From Corallium rubrum (Eukaryota; Cnidaria; Anthozoa; Scleralcyonacea; Coralliidae): a stretch of 64,000 nucleotides of DNA. The stretch spans positions 10,401,426 to 10,465,425 of the forward strand of contig OZ035997.1 of NCBI GenBank assembly GCA_964035015.1, given 5' to 3'. Within the stretch, counting starts at the first letter, position 1. Every line of letters starts with the position of its first letter. Shown piece by piece: positions 54,169 through 63,907 of the stretch. The notes beneath the pieces were generated by a model, which saw only the letters and a program-made list of their open reading frames with translations, was not told the origin of the DNA and did no database searches. A program made the position numbers and the translations under genes.

Positions 54169-57100
54169 CTACAATTAAAAAATACAATAAAAATATATAT
54201 CTTTGCGTTCTAAGCTTCATAAAACTTTGAAATAAAAGTAGCGTGTCGCGTAGGCAGTGTTGAAACAACAATCGAAATATAGTATAAGGTTAGATATACT
54301 GCACTGCAGGAACAGAGAACGTAGGAGTCTAACGGTTCGAGCGAAGGCCCTTCGTCAGAGAGAAACGTAAAGAGTGTAAACAAACAACGAGCTTATATAA
54401 GAAGGATAATCATGTGACCAAAAATAAGGCAATCAGATAAAAATAACAATAACAAATTAATAATGAGATGCAAAAAAATAGCCAATCAAAGCAAAATAAC
54501 AATAACCGAAAGACATTTGCTATTCCTACCGTCGATGAGCAAAAAAGAAGGGGGTGTAAAAAGGATGAGCGAGAGTAAAAACACTGCTTATTTATATATC
54601 CGCCCTTGCTAAACAAAAACAGCATCTTCAGAAGTGTTAAATAAAATTTTAAAAAAATTTAAAAAATTAGATAAAGTGAAAAGACTGTTTACGTCCGCCC
54701 TTGCTCAACAAAATAAAAGAAAAACGTTCGTTGAGTCCGTGGGGTGAATGATTCCAATTTTGAAAATGAGACGCTTTTCTTGTCTTTTGCGACTGTCATT
54801 ACCATGCACCAGAAATGAAATGAAATGGGTGAGATGGCACAAACTTTCATGTCCGAAATACAATGGTTGACACTATAGTAGTGCAACAGGCTTGTCAACA
54901 TCATTGTTCCTCACGGAACGAAGATGTTCAGCAAACCTGTCAGATAAACGTCTGCCAGTTTCACCGATGTAAAGCATGCAACATTTATTACAAGAAATAC
55001 AGTAAATGATGTTGAAAGAGGTGCAAGTAAAATTACGCCGAATAACAAAATATTATTAACTTCTTATTAACCGAACGCGAGGTCTTTACAGAGAAATATC
55101 GGACCGAGGTCTTTTTGGTACAGACCGAGCCCGTAGGGAGAGGTTTGTACACAAAGACCGAGGTCTGATATTTCTCTGTAAAGACCGAGCAAGCGAGGTT
55201 AATAAAAAGTTTATTATATGGCATTTTGAAACAACAAACCTTACATTTATACCTTGTCATGATACGTACTTTAGTCAGTTTAGTGTGACCTCGAGCGTGT
55301 GACATAAACTCATCGTTTTCAATGTTGTTGCTTTTGTTGTCGTCGCTTTCGGACTCCTAAACTCGCTTCCAGATTGCTCTCGTCCCAATCATACATAATT
55401 TAGTCCTCAGGTTGTTGAATTCACAAAATTCTTGCGGTTTTCTTTCGTTGTTTAGTTGCAAACAACATAGCTGATAAGAAATTTGTTTGTTTTTTTTCCG
55501 TAATGGACCGCTGGTCCATTACGGGAAAGTAAAAATGTTAAAAAATGTTACTAAAAATGTTTCCAAGCCAATCACAGCGCGCTATTTCACCGGAAGTGAC
55601 GCTTGCCATATAATAAAAATCTATAATCTAATCCTAAATATAATTAATTTTGTTATTCAGCATAATTTTACTTGCACCTCTTCCAACATCATTTACTGTA
55701 TTTCTTGCAATAAATGTTGCATGTTCTACATCGGTGAAACTGGCAGACGTTTATCTGACAGGTTTGCTGAACATCTTTGTTCCGCGAGGAACAATGACGT
55801 TGACAAGCCTGTTGCCCGACATTTTAATAGTGTCAACCAACGTGTTTCGGACATGAAAGTTCGTGCCATGTCACCCACTTTATTTTGTTTTCACTTTATC
55901 TAATTTTTTAAAATTTTATTTAACTCTTCTGAAGATGCTGTTTTATCTGATTGGCTTATTTGTGGTCACATGATTCTTATATAAACTCGTTGTTTGTTAA
56001 CACTCTTTACGTTTCTCTCTGACGAAGGGCCTTCGCTCGAAACGATAGACTCCTACGTTCTGTTTCGGCAGCATATCTAACCTTGCAATCCAAGAGAAGC
56101 TGTATTTGTAATAAAGAAATAACCACTACTCAAAAATGCAAATTACCGCTTTCCACGAAAGTGTCCAGTTTGTTAGTCCAAAAGCATTTCCTTAAGGCTC
56201 GTTTACACCGGCGATATTTGCTGCGATTTATCTCCTTCCGACACATGCAATCGAATGGATTGACTTCGAATGTATTGAACTTTTTGTGCCAAACTATATG
56301 GTTCAATATTTTCGTGAGGCATCCATTCAATCACATGCGTTAGGATGAGAAAAATCGCCTGTGTAAACGGGCCTTCATGTATATTCATTTACATATTATT
56401 AGATTTTATCCATAATCAAAACATCCATATCCCCATGGCCATTTTTATAAAAGTGAGCAAATATACGGGCACTAAAGGTGATATCCAGCGCGTTCTGCGC
56501 ATGATCCGCCATCTTTGTTTCGAGCACTTCAAAACATGACATTCGTAGATAATTACATGAAGTACTCACCTCAGTGTAAACCGTTCGAAGCAACATGGGA
56601 TATCTCTTCGGATTTCTTCTAAAAATGTTTAGTTTCGTGTACAAGTAATGAAGAGGAAGCAAGGAAAGCTTTGTAAGGTATCAGTATATATTTTTGTAAA
56701 TAAAGAAGTAAACATTAGTTTCGTACATGCGTAGACGCGCTGGATATCACTTTTAATGGTATAATCACGTATACTTGTCTTTTATAATTATTAAATGGCA
56801 TTATTATATGGCATTTTCACTCCCAAGTATACTTAATACATTCATGACGTGATTTAACATTTCAATAGTCTAAAATACCGTCGATTGCATCTAAGAATGG
56901 ACACTGTTGACAAAAAAAACCTTACCTACGGTAGCGTCAAACTTTAACGTTTAAACAGCAATCACCGTAAGATTGGTTAAACGTGATTGGTTGAGCTAAA
57001 TAGAAAATTATCGAGTGCTCCTGGGAAACGTTGAAGTTTGACGTTGGCAATGTTTTTATGAACGGTGTCCATCCTTAGATGCAATCGACGATAGAATGAC

Positions 57101-60100
57101 CGGTCGATTGTACATTACTACACGCAGTAAGTGGGTGGCGTGTGCTGTTAGCGCGCCGCCTCTCACAAAAAAGTTAATCCCGGTTAGATGGGGTTAGTAC
57201 TTGGATGGGTGACCGCTTGGGAATGACCCCGTTGTCGAGCTTGGAACTCATGTGAGTAGAGTTGTAGTTGATCTTTCCTGTGCTTCGATGAGTAAGGATG
57301 ATTACCCCCAAAGTCCTTAATTTGCAGTATGCACAAATATGGACATTCGTTTCGTCTTACACCATATGACCAGGCCTACAATTAATTTCAAATTTATACC
57401 AAGAAGGTAAAGAAGCATATTTTCGAAGTTATAAAATGTCAAAAACCATCGGTATACCGTAATGTAGAAATTTCCCGAGAGCAAAGTTTTGCCGCACATA
57501 TACGTACCGTGTCAATTTCTCAGCAACAATGAATTGCAGGTTTATGGTCTGTTGTGAAGAACAAAAATGGTCACGGTCTCTCTTGATGTGGTAACCAAGT
57601 TCTTTACTTGCTTTTGCTGCAACATGACTGGTCCAAAAATTTATCAATGTCCCCAGTATTGTTTCTTCTTCTTTGTGCAACTTCGCATAATCTAAATAAG
57701 TCAACAACTTATTATCCCATGACACACCCAAAATTAATTGTTCCAAGAGACGCGTTAAATCCCTTATCCAACTGTCTTAAACGACTTCAAGTGGGCAGGG
57801 CTTTGAAGAGAGGGAAATTGGGGGATAAAAATGCTCATTAGTATGCGATAACTAGTGGGACAACTAATTATCCCACTCGTGAGATAACTAGTTATCCCAC
57901 TCGGATAACTACTAAAATCACGCATACAAATACTTATATGCATACAAGTGAGATTAACACTGCTAATTTAAACAGCAAATGGCTTTCATTCAACAATGAA
58001 CATTCACTGAAACAAAGCATTTTATCGTTTATCACAGATGTGTTTTAACCTTGTTTTCAATGAACTATTGTCTTCTATCTAACGTTGATTTTACTCGTCA
58101 AGGGTCTCCTAGCCTGCGTGCAGACACTCCTCCCCCCTCCTGGAATCGGGGAAACGGGTCTGCGAAACGGCGTTCGTAATCGTGTTCTGGTCACGTGAGT
58201 CGTCACTGGATTTTAAGGACTAATATGTGATTGGTTGACAAAAGATCTAAGTAGCCGATATTTCATTGGTCAGATTTCTTCTGATCATTAGTAAATTCTC
58301 ATGTGAAAAAGCTATAGCGGATTTTCCCTCTCTATATTGTCTCCCTTCGTCTATCCTACTTTGAAATGTTGACATGTATTCTCTGCTCTTGCGAAATTTT
58401 GAAACATAAGGACAAAAACCTGGTTGATGGCAAAGGTGCATTTAAAGTGAAAGAAGAATTAGCTACGCTTGAATTTATAATTCATTCGAAGTCACCTAAA
58501 AAACGCCGCGGTATAATAAATAATCTGCGAAAAGTCGAGGCCGACCTCTACGATTTGCATCATTCAAGACTTCCATGCCAGCCACTCAATGTAAAAAAGA
58601 GAAATCGATTGTGTGAGTACTACACGCGTTCTCCGTCGAAACGATCGACTTGCTGATTGCGATTTAATATTGTCTGGATCCGGTATTGTCGCCGCTCAAC
58701 ATCAAAATAAATTATTTTTTAAATGAAATATAGCAGTTAATACCTTTAATAGAGAACCACACAGTGCAATTAACACCAAGAAACAGCCGAACTTATCAGT
58801 TTGGGAGAAAAAAACACAGATCTACCGAAATAATTCCCATGGTAATCAGTGAGCATCGCGGTGCTTGGAATAAACATCGAGTACACATCGACACCAACAA
58901 AGTCTCAATTTCTTCGCATCCAAACGTTGACTTTTCGCCAGTTCGTCCATTCTCTCATCAATATAATCTCTCTCAGGACAGAACTGTCGACCAAAATAAA
59001 CACTAAATTTGCAAATTTCACCAGAAAACGTTGAAATCTAAAAACAAATCAATCAACTTGCGGCGTCATTTCAAAGCAACCTGTCAAAATCCAACGGCGC
59101 AAGTTGATTGAATTGTTTTTAAATCTTCAACGTTTTCAGATGAAACTTGCAACTTTCGAACGTAAATAAACTAGAAAATAATCGAAAGCCGTAATAATGG
59201 TGGCTTGCAAATGCAAGTATTGGTGTAGTAATTATGCTAGCATATAAATTAATTATTTTGGTTCACGTGACCAGGAACACGATTACGAACGCCGTTTCGC
59301 TGACCTCCGTTTCCCCGATTCCAGGAGGGGGAAGGAATGTCTGCACGCAGGCTAGGGTCTCCAAGCATGCGTGGTAAGGGTGAAAGGGTAAACGATATGG
59401 GGAAAAAATCACAAATTTTTGACTTTCTCATTAAAAAACTGATTCAAATAAACAACACGAGTTTTGTGCAAGACGACATCACTAATTTCGATATGTGTTT
59501 TACACAAGAATCATTTTGTAATTAACTTTGTAATTGTAATTTTTATTGGAATATCCCTTCAGTCAGGATCTTTATCCGAAGCTACAATCCGGGCCAAAAT
59601 TAACTCCGACATTCACGTAAAAAAAGTTAAGCGCATCAATTTCTGAGATTATGTACAAAAATATTGCCCCCTCCCCGCGTTCAATGTTGGTTAAGAAATG
59701 AAGTGCAAAGTACATTGAATGTGGGGGGGGGGGGGGAGTGATTTTCAGAAGGAAATTTCATATCAGGCGTGATTTAAGGCAAGGTGTCCGAGTGATTTTG
59801 ACCAGGATTGTAGCAACCAGTGAATTCTGGCGGCTACTCTCAACATCATTCGCTGTGTAGTTTAACTTTTGTTCAGTATTCAGATACCGGGTATCAGGTC
59901 TTAGTTCAGAGTTCAACCGTCTACTTTTTCAAATGAGCCTTTCATACTTTCAACGTTAATGAAACCCCAGCCTACTTTAATCTGGATAACATGCATCAGT
60001 CGATTTTACTCGTCATGGAAAATTCCACCGATGGGAAAGAGATAAAGTCGACACTTTGCTAGTCAAGCTGTCTGTACGTGCACAGAAAAAAAGTACGCGA

Positions 60101-60377
60101 GCGTATAGAAAATTGTGCGTGTAGAAATTGCGACAAAGCAATAATACATGTACATACCACCATCTAAGTATTTATTTTCGCACGGATCGCCTGAAAAAGA
60201 CAGAAAACTAGGTTTGTAGTTAACAAATACATTCGCCATTTTCCCGCGTTAATGTGACGTTATAGCGTGTAAAGAACAAAAAGTGCGTCCGTTTCTTTTT
60301 GGTTTTTTTGGTCACCGATTAATACCAGTCAATCTACTTGATTGACTGACCAGTTTTTATCAGTATAAATTAAAGAT

Positions 60378-60432
<55 letters not shown>

Positions 60433-63400
60433 TAATAGTAATAAACTCACTTTGAACATTGATCGTTTTCTGTGCAACTGTAGAAGCCGACTTGTCCACT
60501 TTCTTAAATATGTCGTCTGCTACTGAAGGATTTTCTTCCAGCACATCATCACTTTCATCTGAACTCCAAGAACTCCAACCATCATCACTTGAATTACTGT
60601 CAGATGCTTCAGAAGATGGCTACAATAAAAAAACGATGACAACTAGAAATACATAAATGCAAAACCCCTCACCCGCTTTTACACGAATTTTTGTAAATAC
60701 CCCCTGATTAGAAAACACTAATGCAACCCCCCTTGCTCTCTTTTCTATTAGGGGCCTGGAAAAAGGCTACTGAGGCAGGCGTAAAAATTTTGTCAAAATA
60801 TTAAGGTTATATTTTACAGTTCTTTCATTCTATGTTTACACCTTGTGTTCATTGTGGAACTATCGACCATAAACCATCAGACTGCATGAAAGTAACACAA
60901 GTGGCTGATCGAAAGAAAATTTTTGGCAGATAGAGGACTGTGTCTTAACTAGACTGGGCAGAAACACAAAGCATCAATGTGTCGAAGCCAGCAGTCCTGC
61001 CAGATCTGCCGAAAGCGACATCACACCTCAATATGTGAAAAGGAACCCACCGAGCAAATGAAGGTAGCCAATGGAGGTGGTAAGGCAACCTAGCCTGTAG
61101 TGGTGGGCGAAGCAAATGGAATAAAGTGTCGTGCTCTGTTGGATACAGGAGCAGGCAGTTCTTATGCCTGAGAACAGTCAACCAGTTAGAAAAGGGCACA
61201 AAAGAATTGAGATGATGAAGGAATCTTGTAGTTCAGAAAGATTGAAGTCCACCAGCTAACGATTGGTAATTTGAAAGGCAACTTCAAAATCAAAATCAAG
61301 AGCGAGGTAACAAAAGTAGATCGTGCCAAACTACTTACTCTTGAAAACCCACAGTGTCAAGAAAAGATCAACCAATTTCCCCTCTTAAAGGAATCACAAT
61401 GGATGACATGGACAGCAAACCTGAACTCCCAGTCCACACTGTTCTGGGTGCAAGTGAGTATGCCCCAGTAAAGATAGTAAAGCCAAGAGTGGGTCAACCT
61501 GGAGAACCATGCAGTTGCAGAATACACAGTTTGGCTGGACAATGAAAACCTTTGTAAGCTGGATGTTTTGGGTCTTGAGGATTCCTCAACTGATAGACAG
61601 GAAAACGTGTATGAAGAATTTCAAGAACAACTTACAAGAAGCTCAGAAGGATGCTACCAAACAGGGTTACATGGAAGGCAAACCAACCAGTCCTAGCCAA
61701 AAACGAAGTTGGAAGTTTAAGAAGGCTTAACTCAAAAAAAGGAGAAAGTAAAGAAGGAGACTCGTAAAGAAAACAATAAAGAAGCTTAAGTGTTACGGTT
61801 GCAAAAGATTTCAAGCAAGGGCTCTGTGTGATCCACCCATCGGAAACCTTCCAAGGGCCGGGCTTGACTACGCTGGTCCGATTACATATCGAAAAAGCAA
61901 ATCAGAAAGAATTTTGCTCTATGCCTGTATCTTAACTAAAGAATTGTATCTTGACCAGACCTCAGCACACAAGAGTTTATCTTCAGCTTCAAACGACTAG
62001 TGGCCAGACGCGGAAGACCAAGGAAGATCTATTCCGATAATGCAAAAACATTTGTAGCAGCAGCAAAATGGATAACTGGCTCACGCAAAACGAAATTAAA
62101 TGGCAGTTTAATCTTAGCCGTAGCCGGTGTCTTGTGAAACAAACATCATATAAGACGATTGGGCATGGAAACCTACAATGGAGAGAACTGGAAGAGATCA
62201 TCCTGGACATCGAGACGACCCTCAACGCTCGTCTGTTAAGCTATTGTGAAGAAGATGTACAATTACCACTGCTTACTTTTTGGTCAGCCGAACTTGATTC
62301 CGGAAAGAGATGCAGATTCGTTTGAAAACAGAGATCTAAGGAAGTGTGCCAGATACAGTACCGCTCAGAAATAACCTAACAAAAACTGAGGTCAGCTTAA
62401 TCATAATATAACTCTGTTCAGTGTTAGTTAAACTGTCTCTAAAATCTAAATCACTATGAATCAAAATATGGACTGTTTTCTGTATTACTAGATAATTTTA
62501 CAGTATTGTGCTTTACTAAAGTTTATTACCATTTCTATCATTGTTTAACTTAACCTCAATCTCAACCGTACTGTTAGGTTATTTCTGAGCGGTACTGTTT
62601 CTGGTTGTCAGAATACCTTAAAGCCCTCAGAGAGACACAACTTGAAGCACCACTTGAAAGAGATGGTACTGAAACGTGGCGACGTGGTTCTTATAAAAGG
62701 CGAACAGCGAAACAGAGGCACATGGAAAATCGGAATCATGGAGAAGCTGATAGAAGGCCGCGACCAACTTGGTCGGGGTGCGACTAAGAGCAGGAAAATC
62801 CTATTTAGAACGCCCAGTTCAACACCTATTCCCATTGGAAATATCGTGTGACATTACAGTTCCTAACAAGAAAAAGGTTCTGGATGCAACAACACCAGAG
62901 TTCCAGTCAAGGCGAAAGGCTGCTATAGCTGCTCGGGAACGTATTGCTAAGAAGAGCACTGAGAACGTTTGGTTGTTTTGAAGTACGTTTAATGTTATCC
63001 TTTTAAAACTTTTGTTGACATTATCGAACAATTTTGTTAGGTGTTATATAACTGTGTGACATTCTATATACGTTAAAATATTTGCCATTAAGAGACTAAA
63101 CACGAACTTAAGTGGCGTGATGTGACGTCACCAAGGACTTCGAAGCGAGTTGTCAGTTTCACCTTCAACTGTGCACGACCTTGTAAAATCTGTGAATAAA
63201 ACTTAAAATATACTGTGACTGTGTGTCGTAATCAAGCGTACTCGACACACACGATAAAAACTAGTCATGATGTTTCTTTTGACGACTTTCAATTAAATCA
63301 TCAGGTTCTAACCAATTAGATGTTCTTCTTTGAGAAAGGTTGTTAATTTCTAAGTTTAAACCTTCTCTTAACGCTAACATTAGATCTTTTCCCTTAGCAC

Positions 63401-63907
63401 TCTTTTAAAATTTTTCTTTACCGCGTGGGTTTGACAATTCATTTGTCTGCGGTTTCACCTTTCAGCTTTTCCATCACCTTTTCTGTCACCTTCTTCGTCA
63501 CCTTATCAGTTTCTATTTATGTAACCAGTTAAGCTATTTAAATCACCTTCATGTATGTATATTTAGCACTCTGATGATGTAACACTGATGATGTAACACT
63601 GATGATGTAACAATAATGATATTAATAACGCTCTGATGATGTAACTCTGATGATGTATATCACTCTGATGATGTAACGAAACGTTAGCAACTATTTTCAA
63701 AATTATTTTGTATTATGGATCGGTTGATAAACTATGGCCAACATAAAAGGAAGATAACGATAGCTAACATATATAAAGAGAAGATGATGATAAGCACATA
63801 TATAGATGTATTTAATTTTTAAGCTTACCGATAACTGTTTGCTGCTCTCTGTATTTCGATCATCTACTCCTCTTCTTCTCTTTGCTGTTCTGTAGTTTCG
63901 TGTATTA
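54018..63907 (-). CDS. Unrecognised spliced gene, 3' part (4 exons)
   Basis: Four minus-strand exons join in phase: 63907-63829, 60619-60451, 57775-57508 and 54168-54018. Junction codons are completed exactly (phase 0, then A+AC, then CG+T) and each exon has AG/GT borders. The product is a basic segment (TAKRRRGVDDRNTES), a Ser/Asp-rich acidic segment (SSDDGWSSWSSDESDD), a predicted helical region (WIRDLTRLLEQLILGVSWDN ... TSHVAAKASKELGYHIKRDR) and a compact C-terminus (SVVSVVVGEDGSKVNVTV) ending HFI. No domain is recognised. The 5' exons lie beyond the window. Introns hold Penelope, SINE, MITE and BEL/Pao insertions. Confidence 0.6.
54284..55036 (-). pseudogene. Penelope-like element 3' end, GIY-YIG fragment
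   Basis: Minus-strand translation from about 55036 gives the GIY-YIG domain core (ISCNKCCMLYIGETGRRLSD-like), followed by the RFAEH and HFxSVNHCISDMKVCA segment. It then passes through the AACTCTTCTGAAGATGCTG 3' region to the GACGAAGGGCCTTCGCTCGAA tip. It is the inverted partner of 55487-56082. Confidence 0.75.
54328..54361 (-). ncRNA. Hammerhead-ribozyme-like motif, second family
   Basis: On the minus strand: helix I UCU with AGA, core CUGACGA, an extra A, helix II GGGC with GCUC around CUUC, then GAACCGUU. The canonical GAAAC has changed to GAACC, so this copy is probably inactive. Confidence 0.4.
55052..55215. mobile_element. Palindromic MITE between the Penelope fragments
   Basis: ATTATTAACTTCTTATTAACC and its partner at the right end pair, as do AGGTCTTTACAGAGAAATAT and ATATTTCTCTGTAAAGACC. 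The centre GACCGAGCCCGTAGGG resembles the element at 37946-38110. Confidence 0.7.
55487..55903 (+). pseudogene. Penelope-like GIY-YIG endonuclease fragment
   Basis: The 3' half of this open frame carries a GIY-YIG-type domain: IIYCISCNKCCMFYIGETGR (the tyrosine and YIG-like core, then the invariant arginine), LSDRFAEHLCSARNN and KPVARHFNSVNQRVSDMKV. In Penelope-like retroelements this endonuclease lies after the reverse transcriptase and makes the target nick. No reverse transcriptase is present here. The first part of the frame (55487-55650) looks unrelated. At 55499-55525 a perfect 12-bp hairpin (CCGTAATGGACC / GGTCCATTACGG) precedes it. Confidence 0.8.
56016..56049 (+). ncRNA. Hammerhead-ribozyme-like motif, second family
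   Basis: Helix I TCT (56016-56018) with AGA (56047-56049). Core CTGACGA (56019-56025), extra A, helix II GGGC (56027-56030) with GCTC (56035-56038), GAAA (56039-56042), then ACGA where the other family has palindromic ACGT. It follows the Penelope GIY-YIG fragment by about 115 bp, the place such ribozymes occupy. Confidence 0.5.
56195..56374. mobile_element. MITE, AGGCTCGTTTACAC ends
   Basis: AGGCTCGTTTACACCGGCGAT at the left pairs with ATCGCCTGTGTAAACGGGCCT at the right. The flanks are TTA (56192-56194) and TCA (56375-56377), a 3-bp duplication with one change. The tips match the GTTTACAC elements at 26087 and 32654. Confidence 0.75.
57130..57310 (+). mobile_element. 5S rRNA-derived SINE, uninterrupted copy
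   Basis: GTGGGTGGCGTGTGCTGTTA, then AAGTTAATCCCGGTTAGATG, GGGTTAGTACTTGGATGGG and TGACCGCTTGGGAATGACC. It preserves the site CCGGTTAGATGGGG that is disrupted by a MITE at 40874. The CCGGTTTTCC tail segment is missing, and it ends with AAGGATGATTACCCCC. Confidence 0.8.
57508..57775 (-). CDS. Internal exon of the unrecognised minus-strand gene
   Basis: 268 nt, with acceptor GTCGTTTAAG and donor GTACGT. It encodes SWIRDLTRLLEQLILGVSWD, KLHKEEETILGTLINFWTSH and SSQQTINLQFIVAEKLTR. The frame is fully open and the phase fits both neighbours. Confidence 0.65.
58108..59356. mobile_element. Long-TIR element carrying an exon-like ORF
   Basis: Terminal inverted repeats of about 95 bp (CCTAGCCTGCGTGCAGAC at the tip, CGGAAACG/TCCCCGATTCCAGGAGG and ACGAACGCCGTTTCGC inside) are flanked by GTCT at 58104-58107 and 59357-59360. 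The 1.25-kb element contains the open frame at 58366 and, near 59030-59120, an inner inverted pair (AACGTTGAAATCTAAAAAC...TTTTTAAATCTTCAACGTT). The transposon superfamily is not recognised. Confidence 0.7.
58366..58611 (+). CDS. Exon-like ORF inside the long-TIR element
   Basis: It starts at ATG 58366, reads MLTCILCSCEILKHKDKNLV, KVKEELATLEFIIHSKSPKK and RRGIINNLRKVEADLYDLHH, and reaches a donor-like GTGAGT at 58612. The CxxC start followed by a helical, basic region resembles N-terminal zinc-finger segments of transposon-related cnidarian proteins, but that is only an impression. No second exon with matching phase was found inside the element. It could be a captured host exon or the remnant of the element's own gene. 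Confidence 0.35.
60379..60429. repeat. (TAA)n microsatellite
   Basis: About 17 TAA units, 20 bp downstream (in transcript sense) of the acidic exon's donor. Confidence 0.95.
60451..60619 (-). CDS. Acidic Ser-rich exon of the same gene
   Basis: 169 nt, with acceptor TTTTTTATTGTAG and donor GTGAGT. It encodes PSSEASDSNSSDDGWSSWSS, DESDDVLEENPSVADDIFKK and VDKSASTVAQKTINVQ. The repeated S/D/E with W suggests a disordered acidic region, possibly a phosphorylation target. Confidence 0.6.
60838..62960 (+). pseudogene. BEL/Pao retrotransposon, pol and gag remnants
   Basis: It begins with a perfect CCHC zinc knuckle (C-x2-C-x4-H-x4-C, 60844-60885), then KVTQVADRKKIFGR. The aspartic protease has LLDTGAGSSYA (active-site Asp codon at 61142) and LPVHTVLGASEYAPVKI. 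The frame then jumps past the whole reverse transcriptase to integrase pieces (GLDYAGPITYRKSKSERIL at about 61860, NEIKWQFNLSR, NLQWRELEEIILDIETTLNA) and the C-terminal domain (EMVLKRGDVVLIKGEQRNRG, WKIGIMEKLIEGRDQ). This zinc knuckle-protease-integrase series with its motifs is typical of BEL/Pao. Many stops and frameshifts mark it as dead. Confidence 0.85.
62356..62597. mobile_element. 242-bp MITE inserted in BEL/Pao integrase
   Basis: A perfect 25-bp terminal inverted repeat: CAGTACCGCTCAGAAATAAC at the left tip and its exact complement at 62573-62597. It separates KCARY from FWLSEYLKALRE of the BEL/Pao integrase C-terminal region. No clear target duplication is seen. The perfect TIR suggests recent activity. 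Confidence 0.85.
63035..63250 (+). mobile_element. Candidate BEL/Pao 3' LTR
   Basis: It starts TGTTAGGTGTTATATAAC shortly after the BEL/Pao stop, has GAATAAAAC as a possible poly(A) signal near 63194, and ends in ...TCGACACACAC. The 5' LTR is not seen, so the boundaries are tentative. Confidence 0.4.
63260..63720 (+). mobile_element. Penelope-type 3' end with repeated CTGATGATGTAAC
   Basis: The segment ends with TCTGATGATGTAACGAAACGTTAGCAAC, the same tip as in the 16.8-17.4 kb inverted dimer, and the sequence CTTCTCTTAACGCTAACATT also recurs there. From 63571 to 63677 CTGATGATGTAAC or close variants occurs six times. There is no GIY-YIG coding part. Confidence 0.5.
63662..63688 (+). ncRNA. 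Degenerate hammerhead-like motif (no helix II)
   Basis: CTGATGA (63665-63671) and GAAACGTTAGC (63678-63688) are present, but only TGTAAC lies between them, so helix II cannot form. It is probably inactive. Confidence 0.35.
63829..63907 (-). CDS. Basic exon of the same gene (most 5' visible)
   Basis: 79 nt, with acceptor TACCTGCTGTCAG and donor GTAAGC. It encodes NTRNYRTAKRRRGVDDRNTE and SSKQLS. The KRRRG cluster could be a nuclear localisation signal. Its phase fits the acidic exon. Confidence 0.5.
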
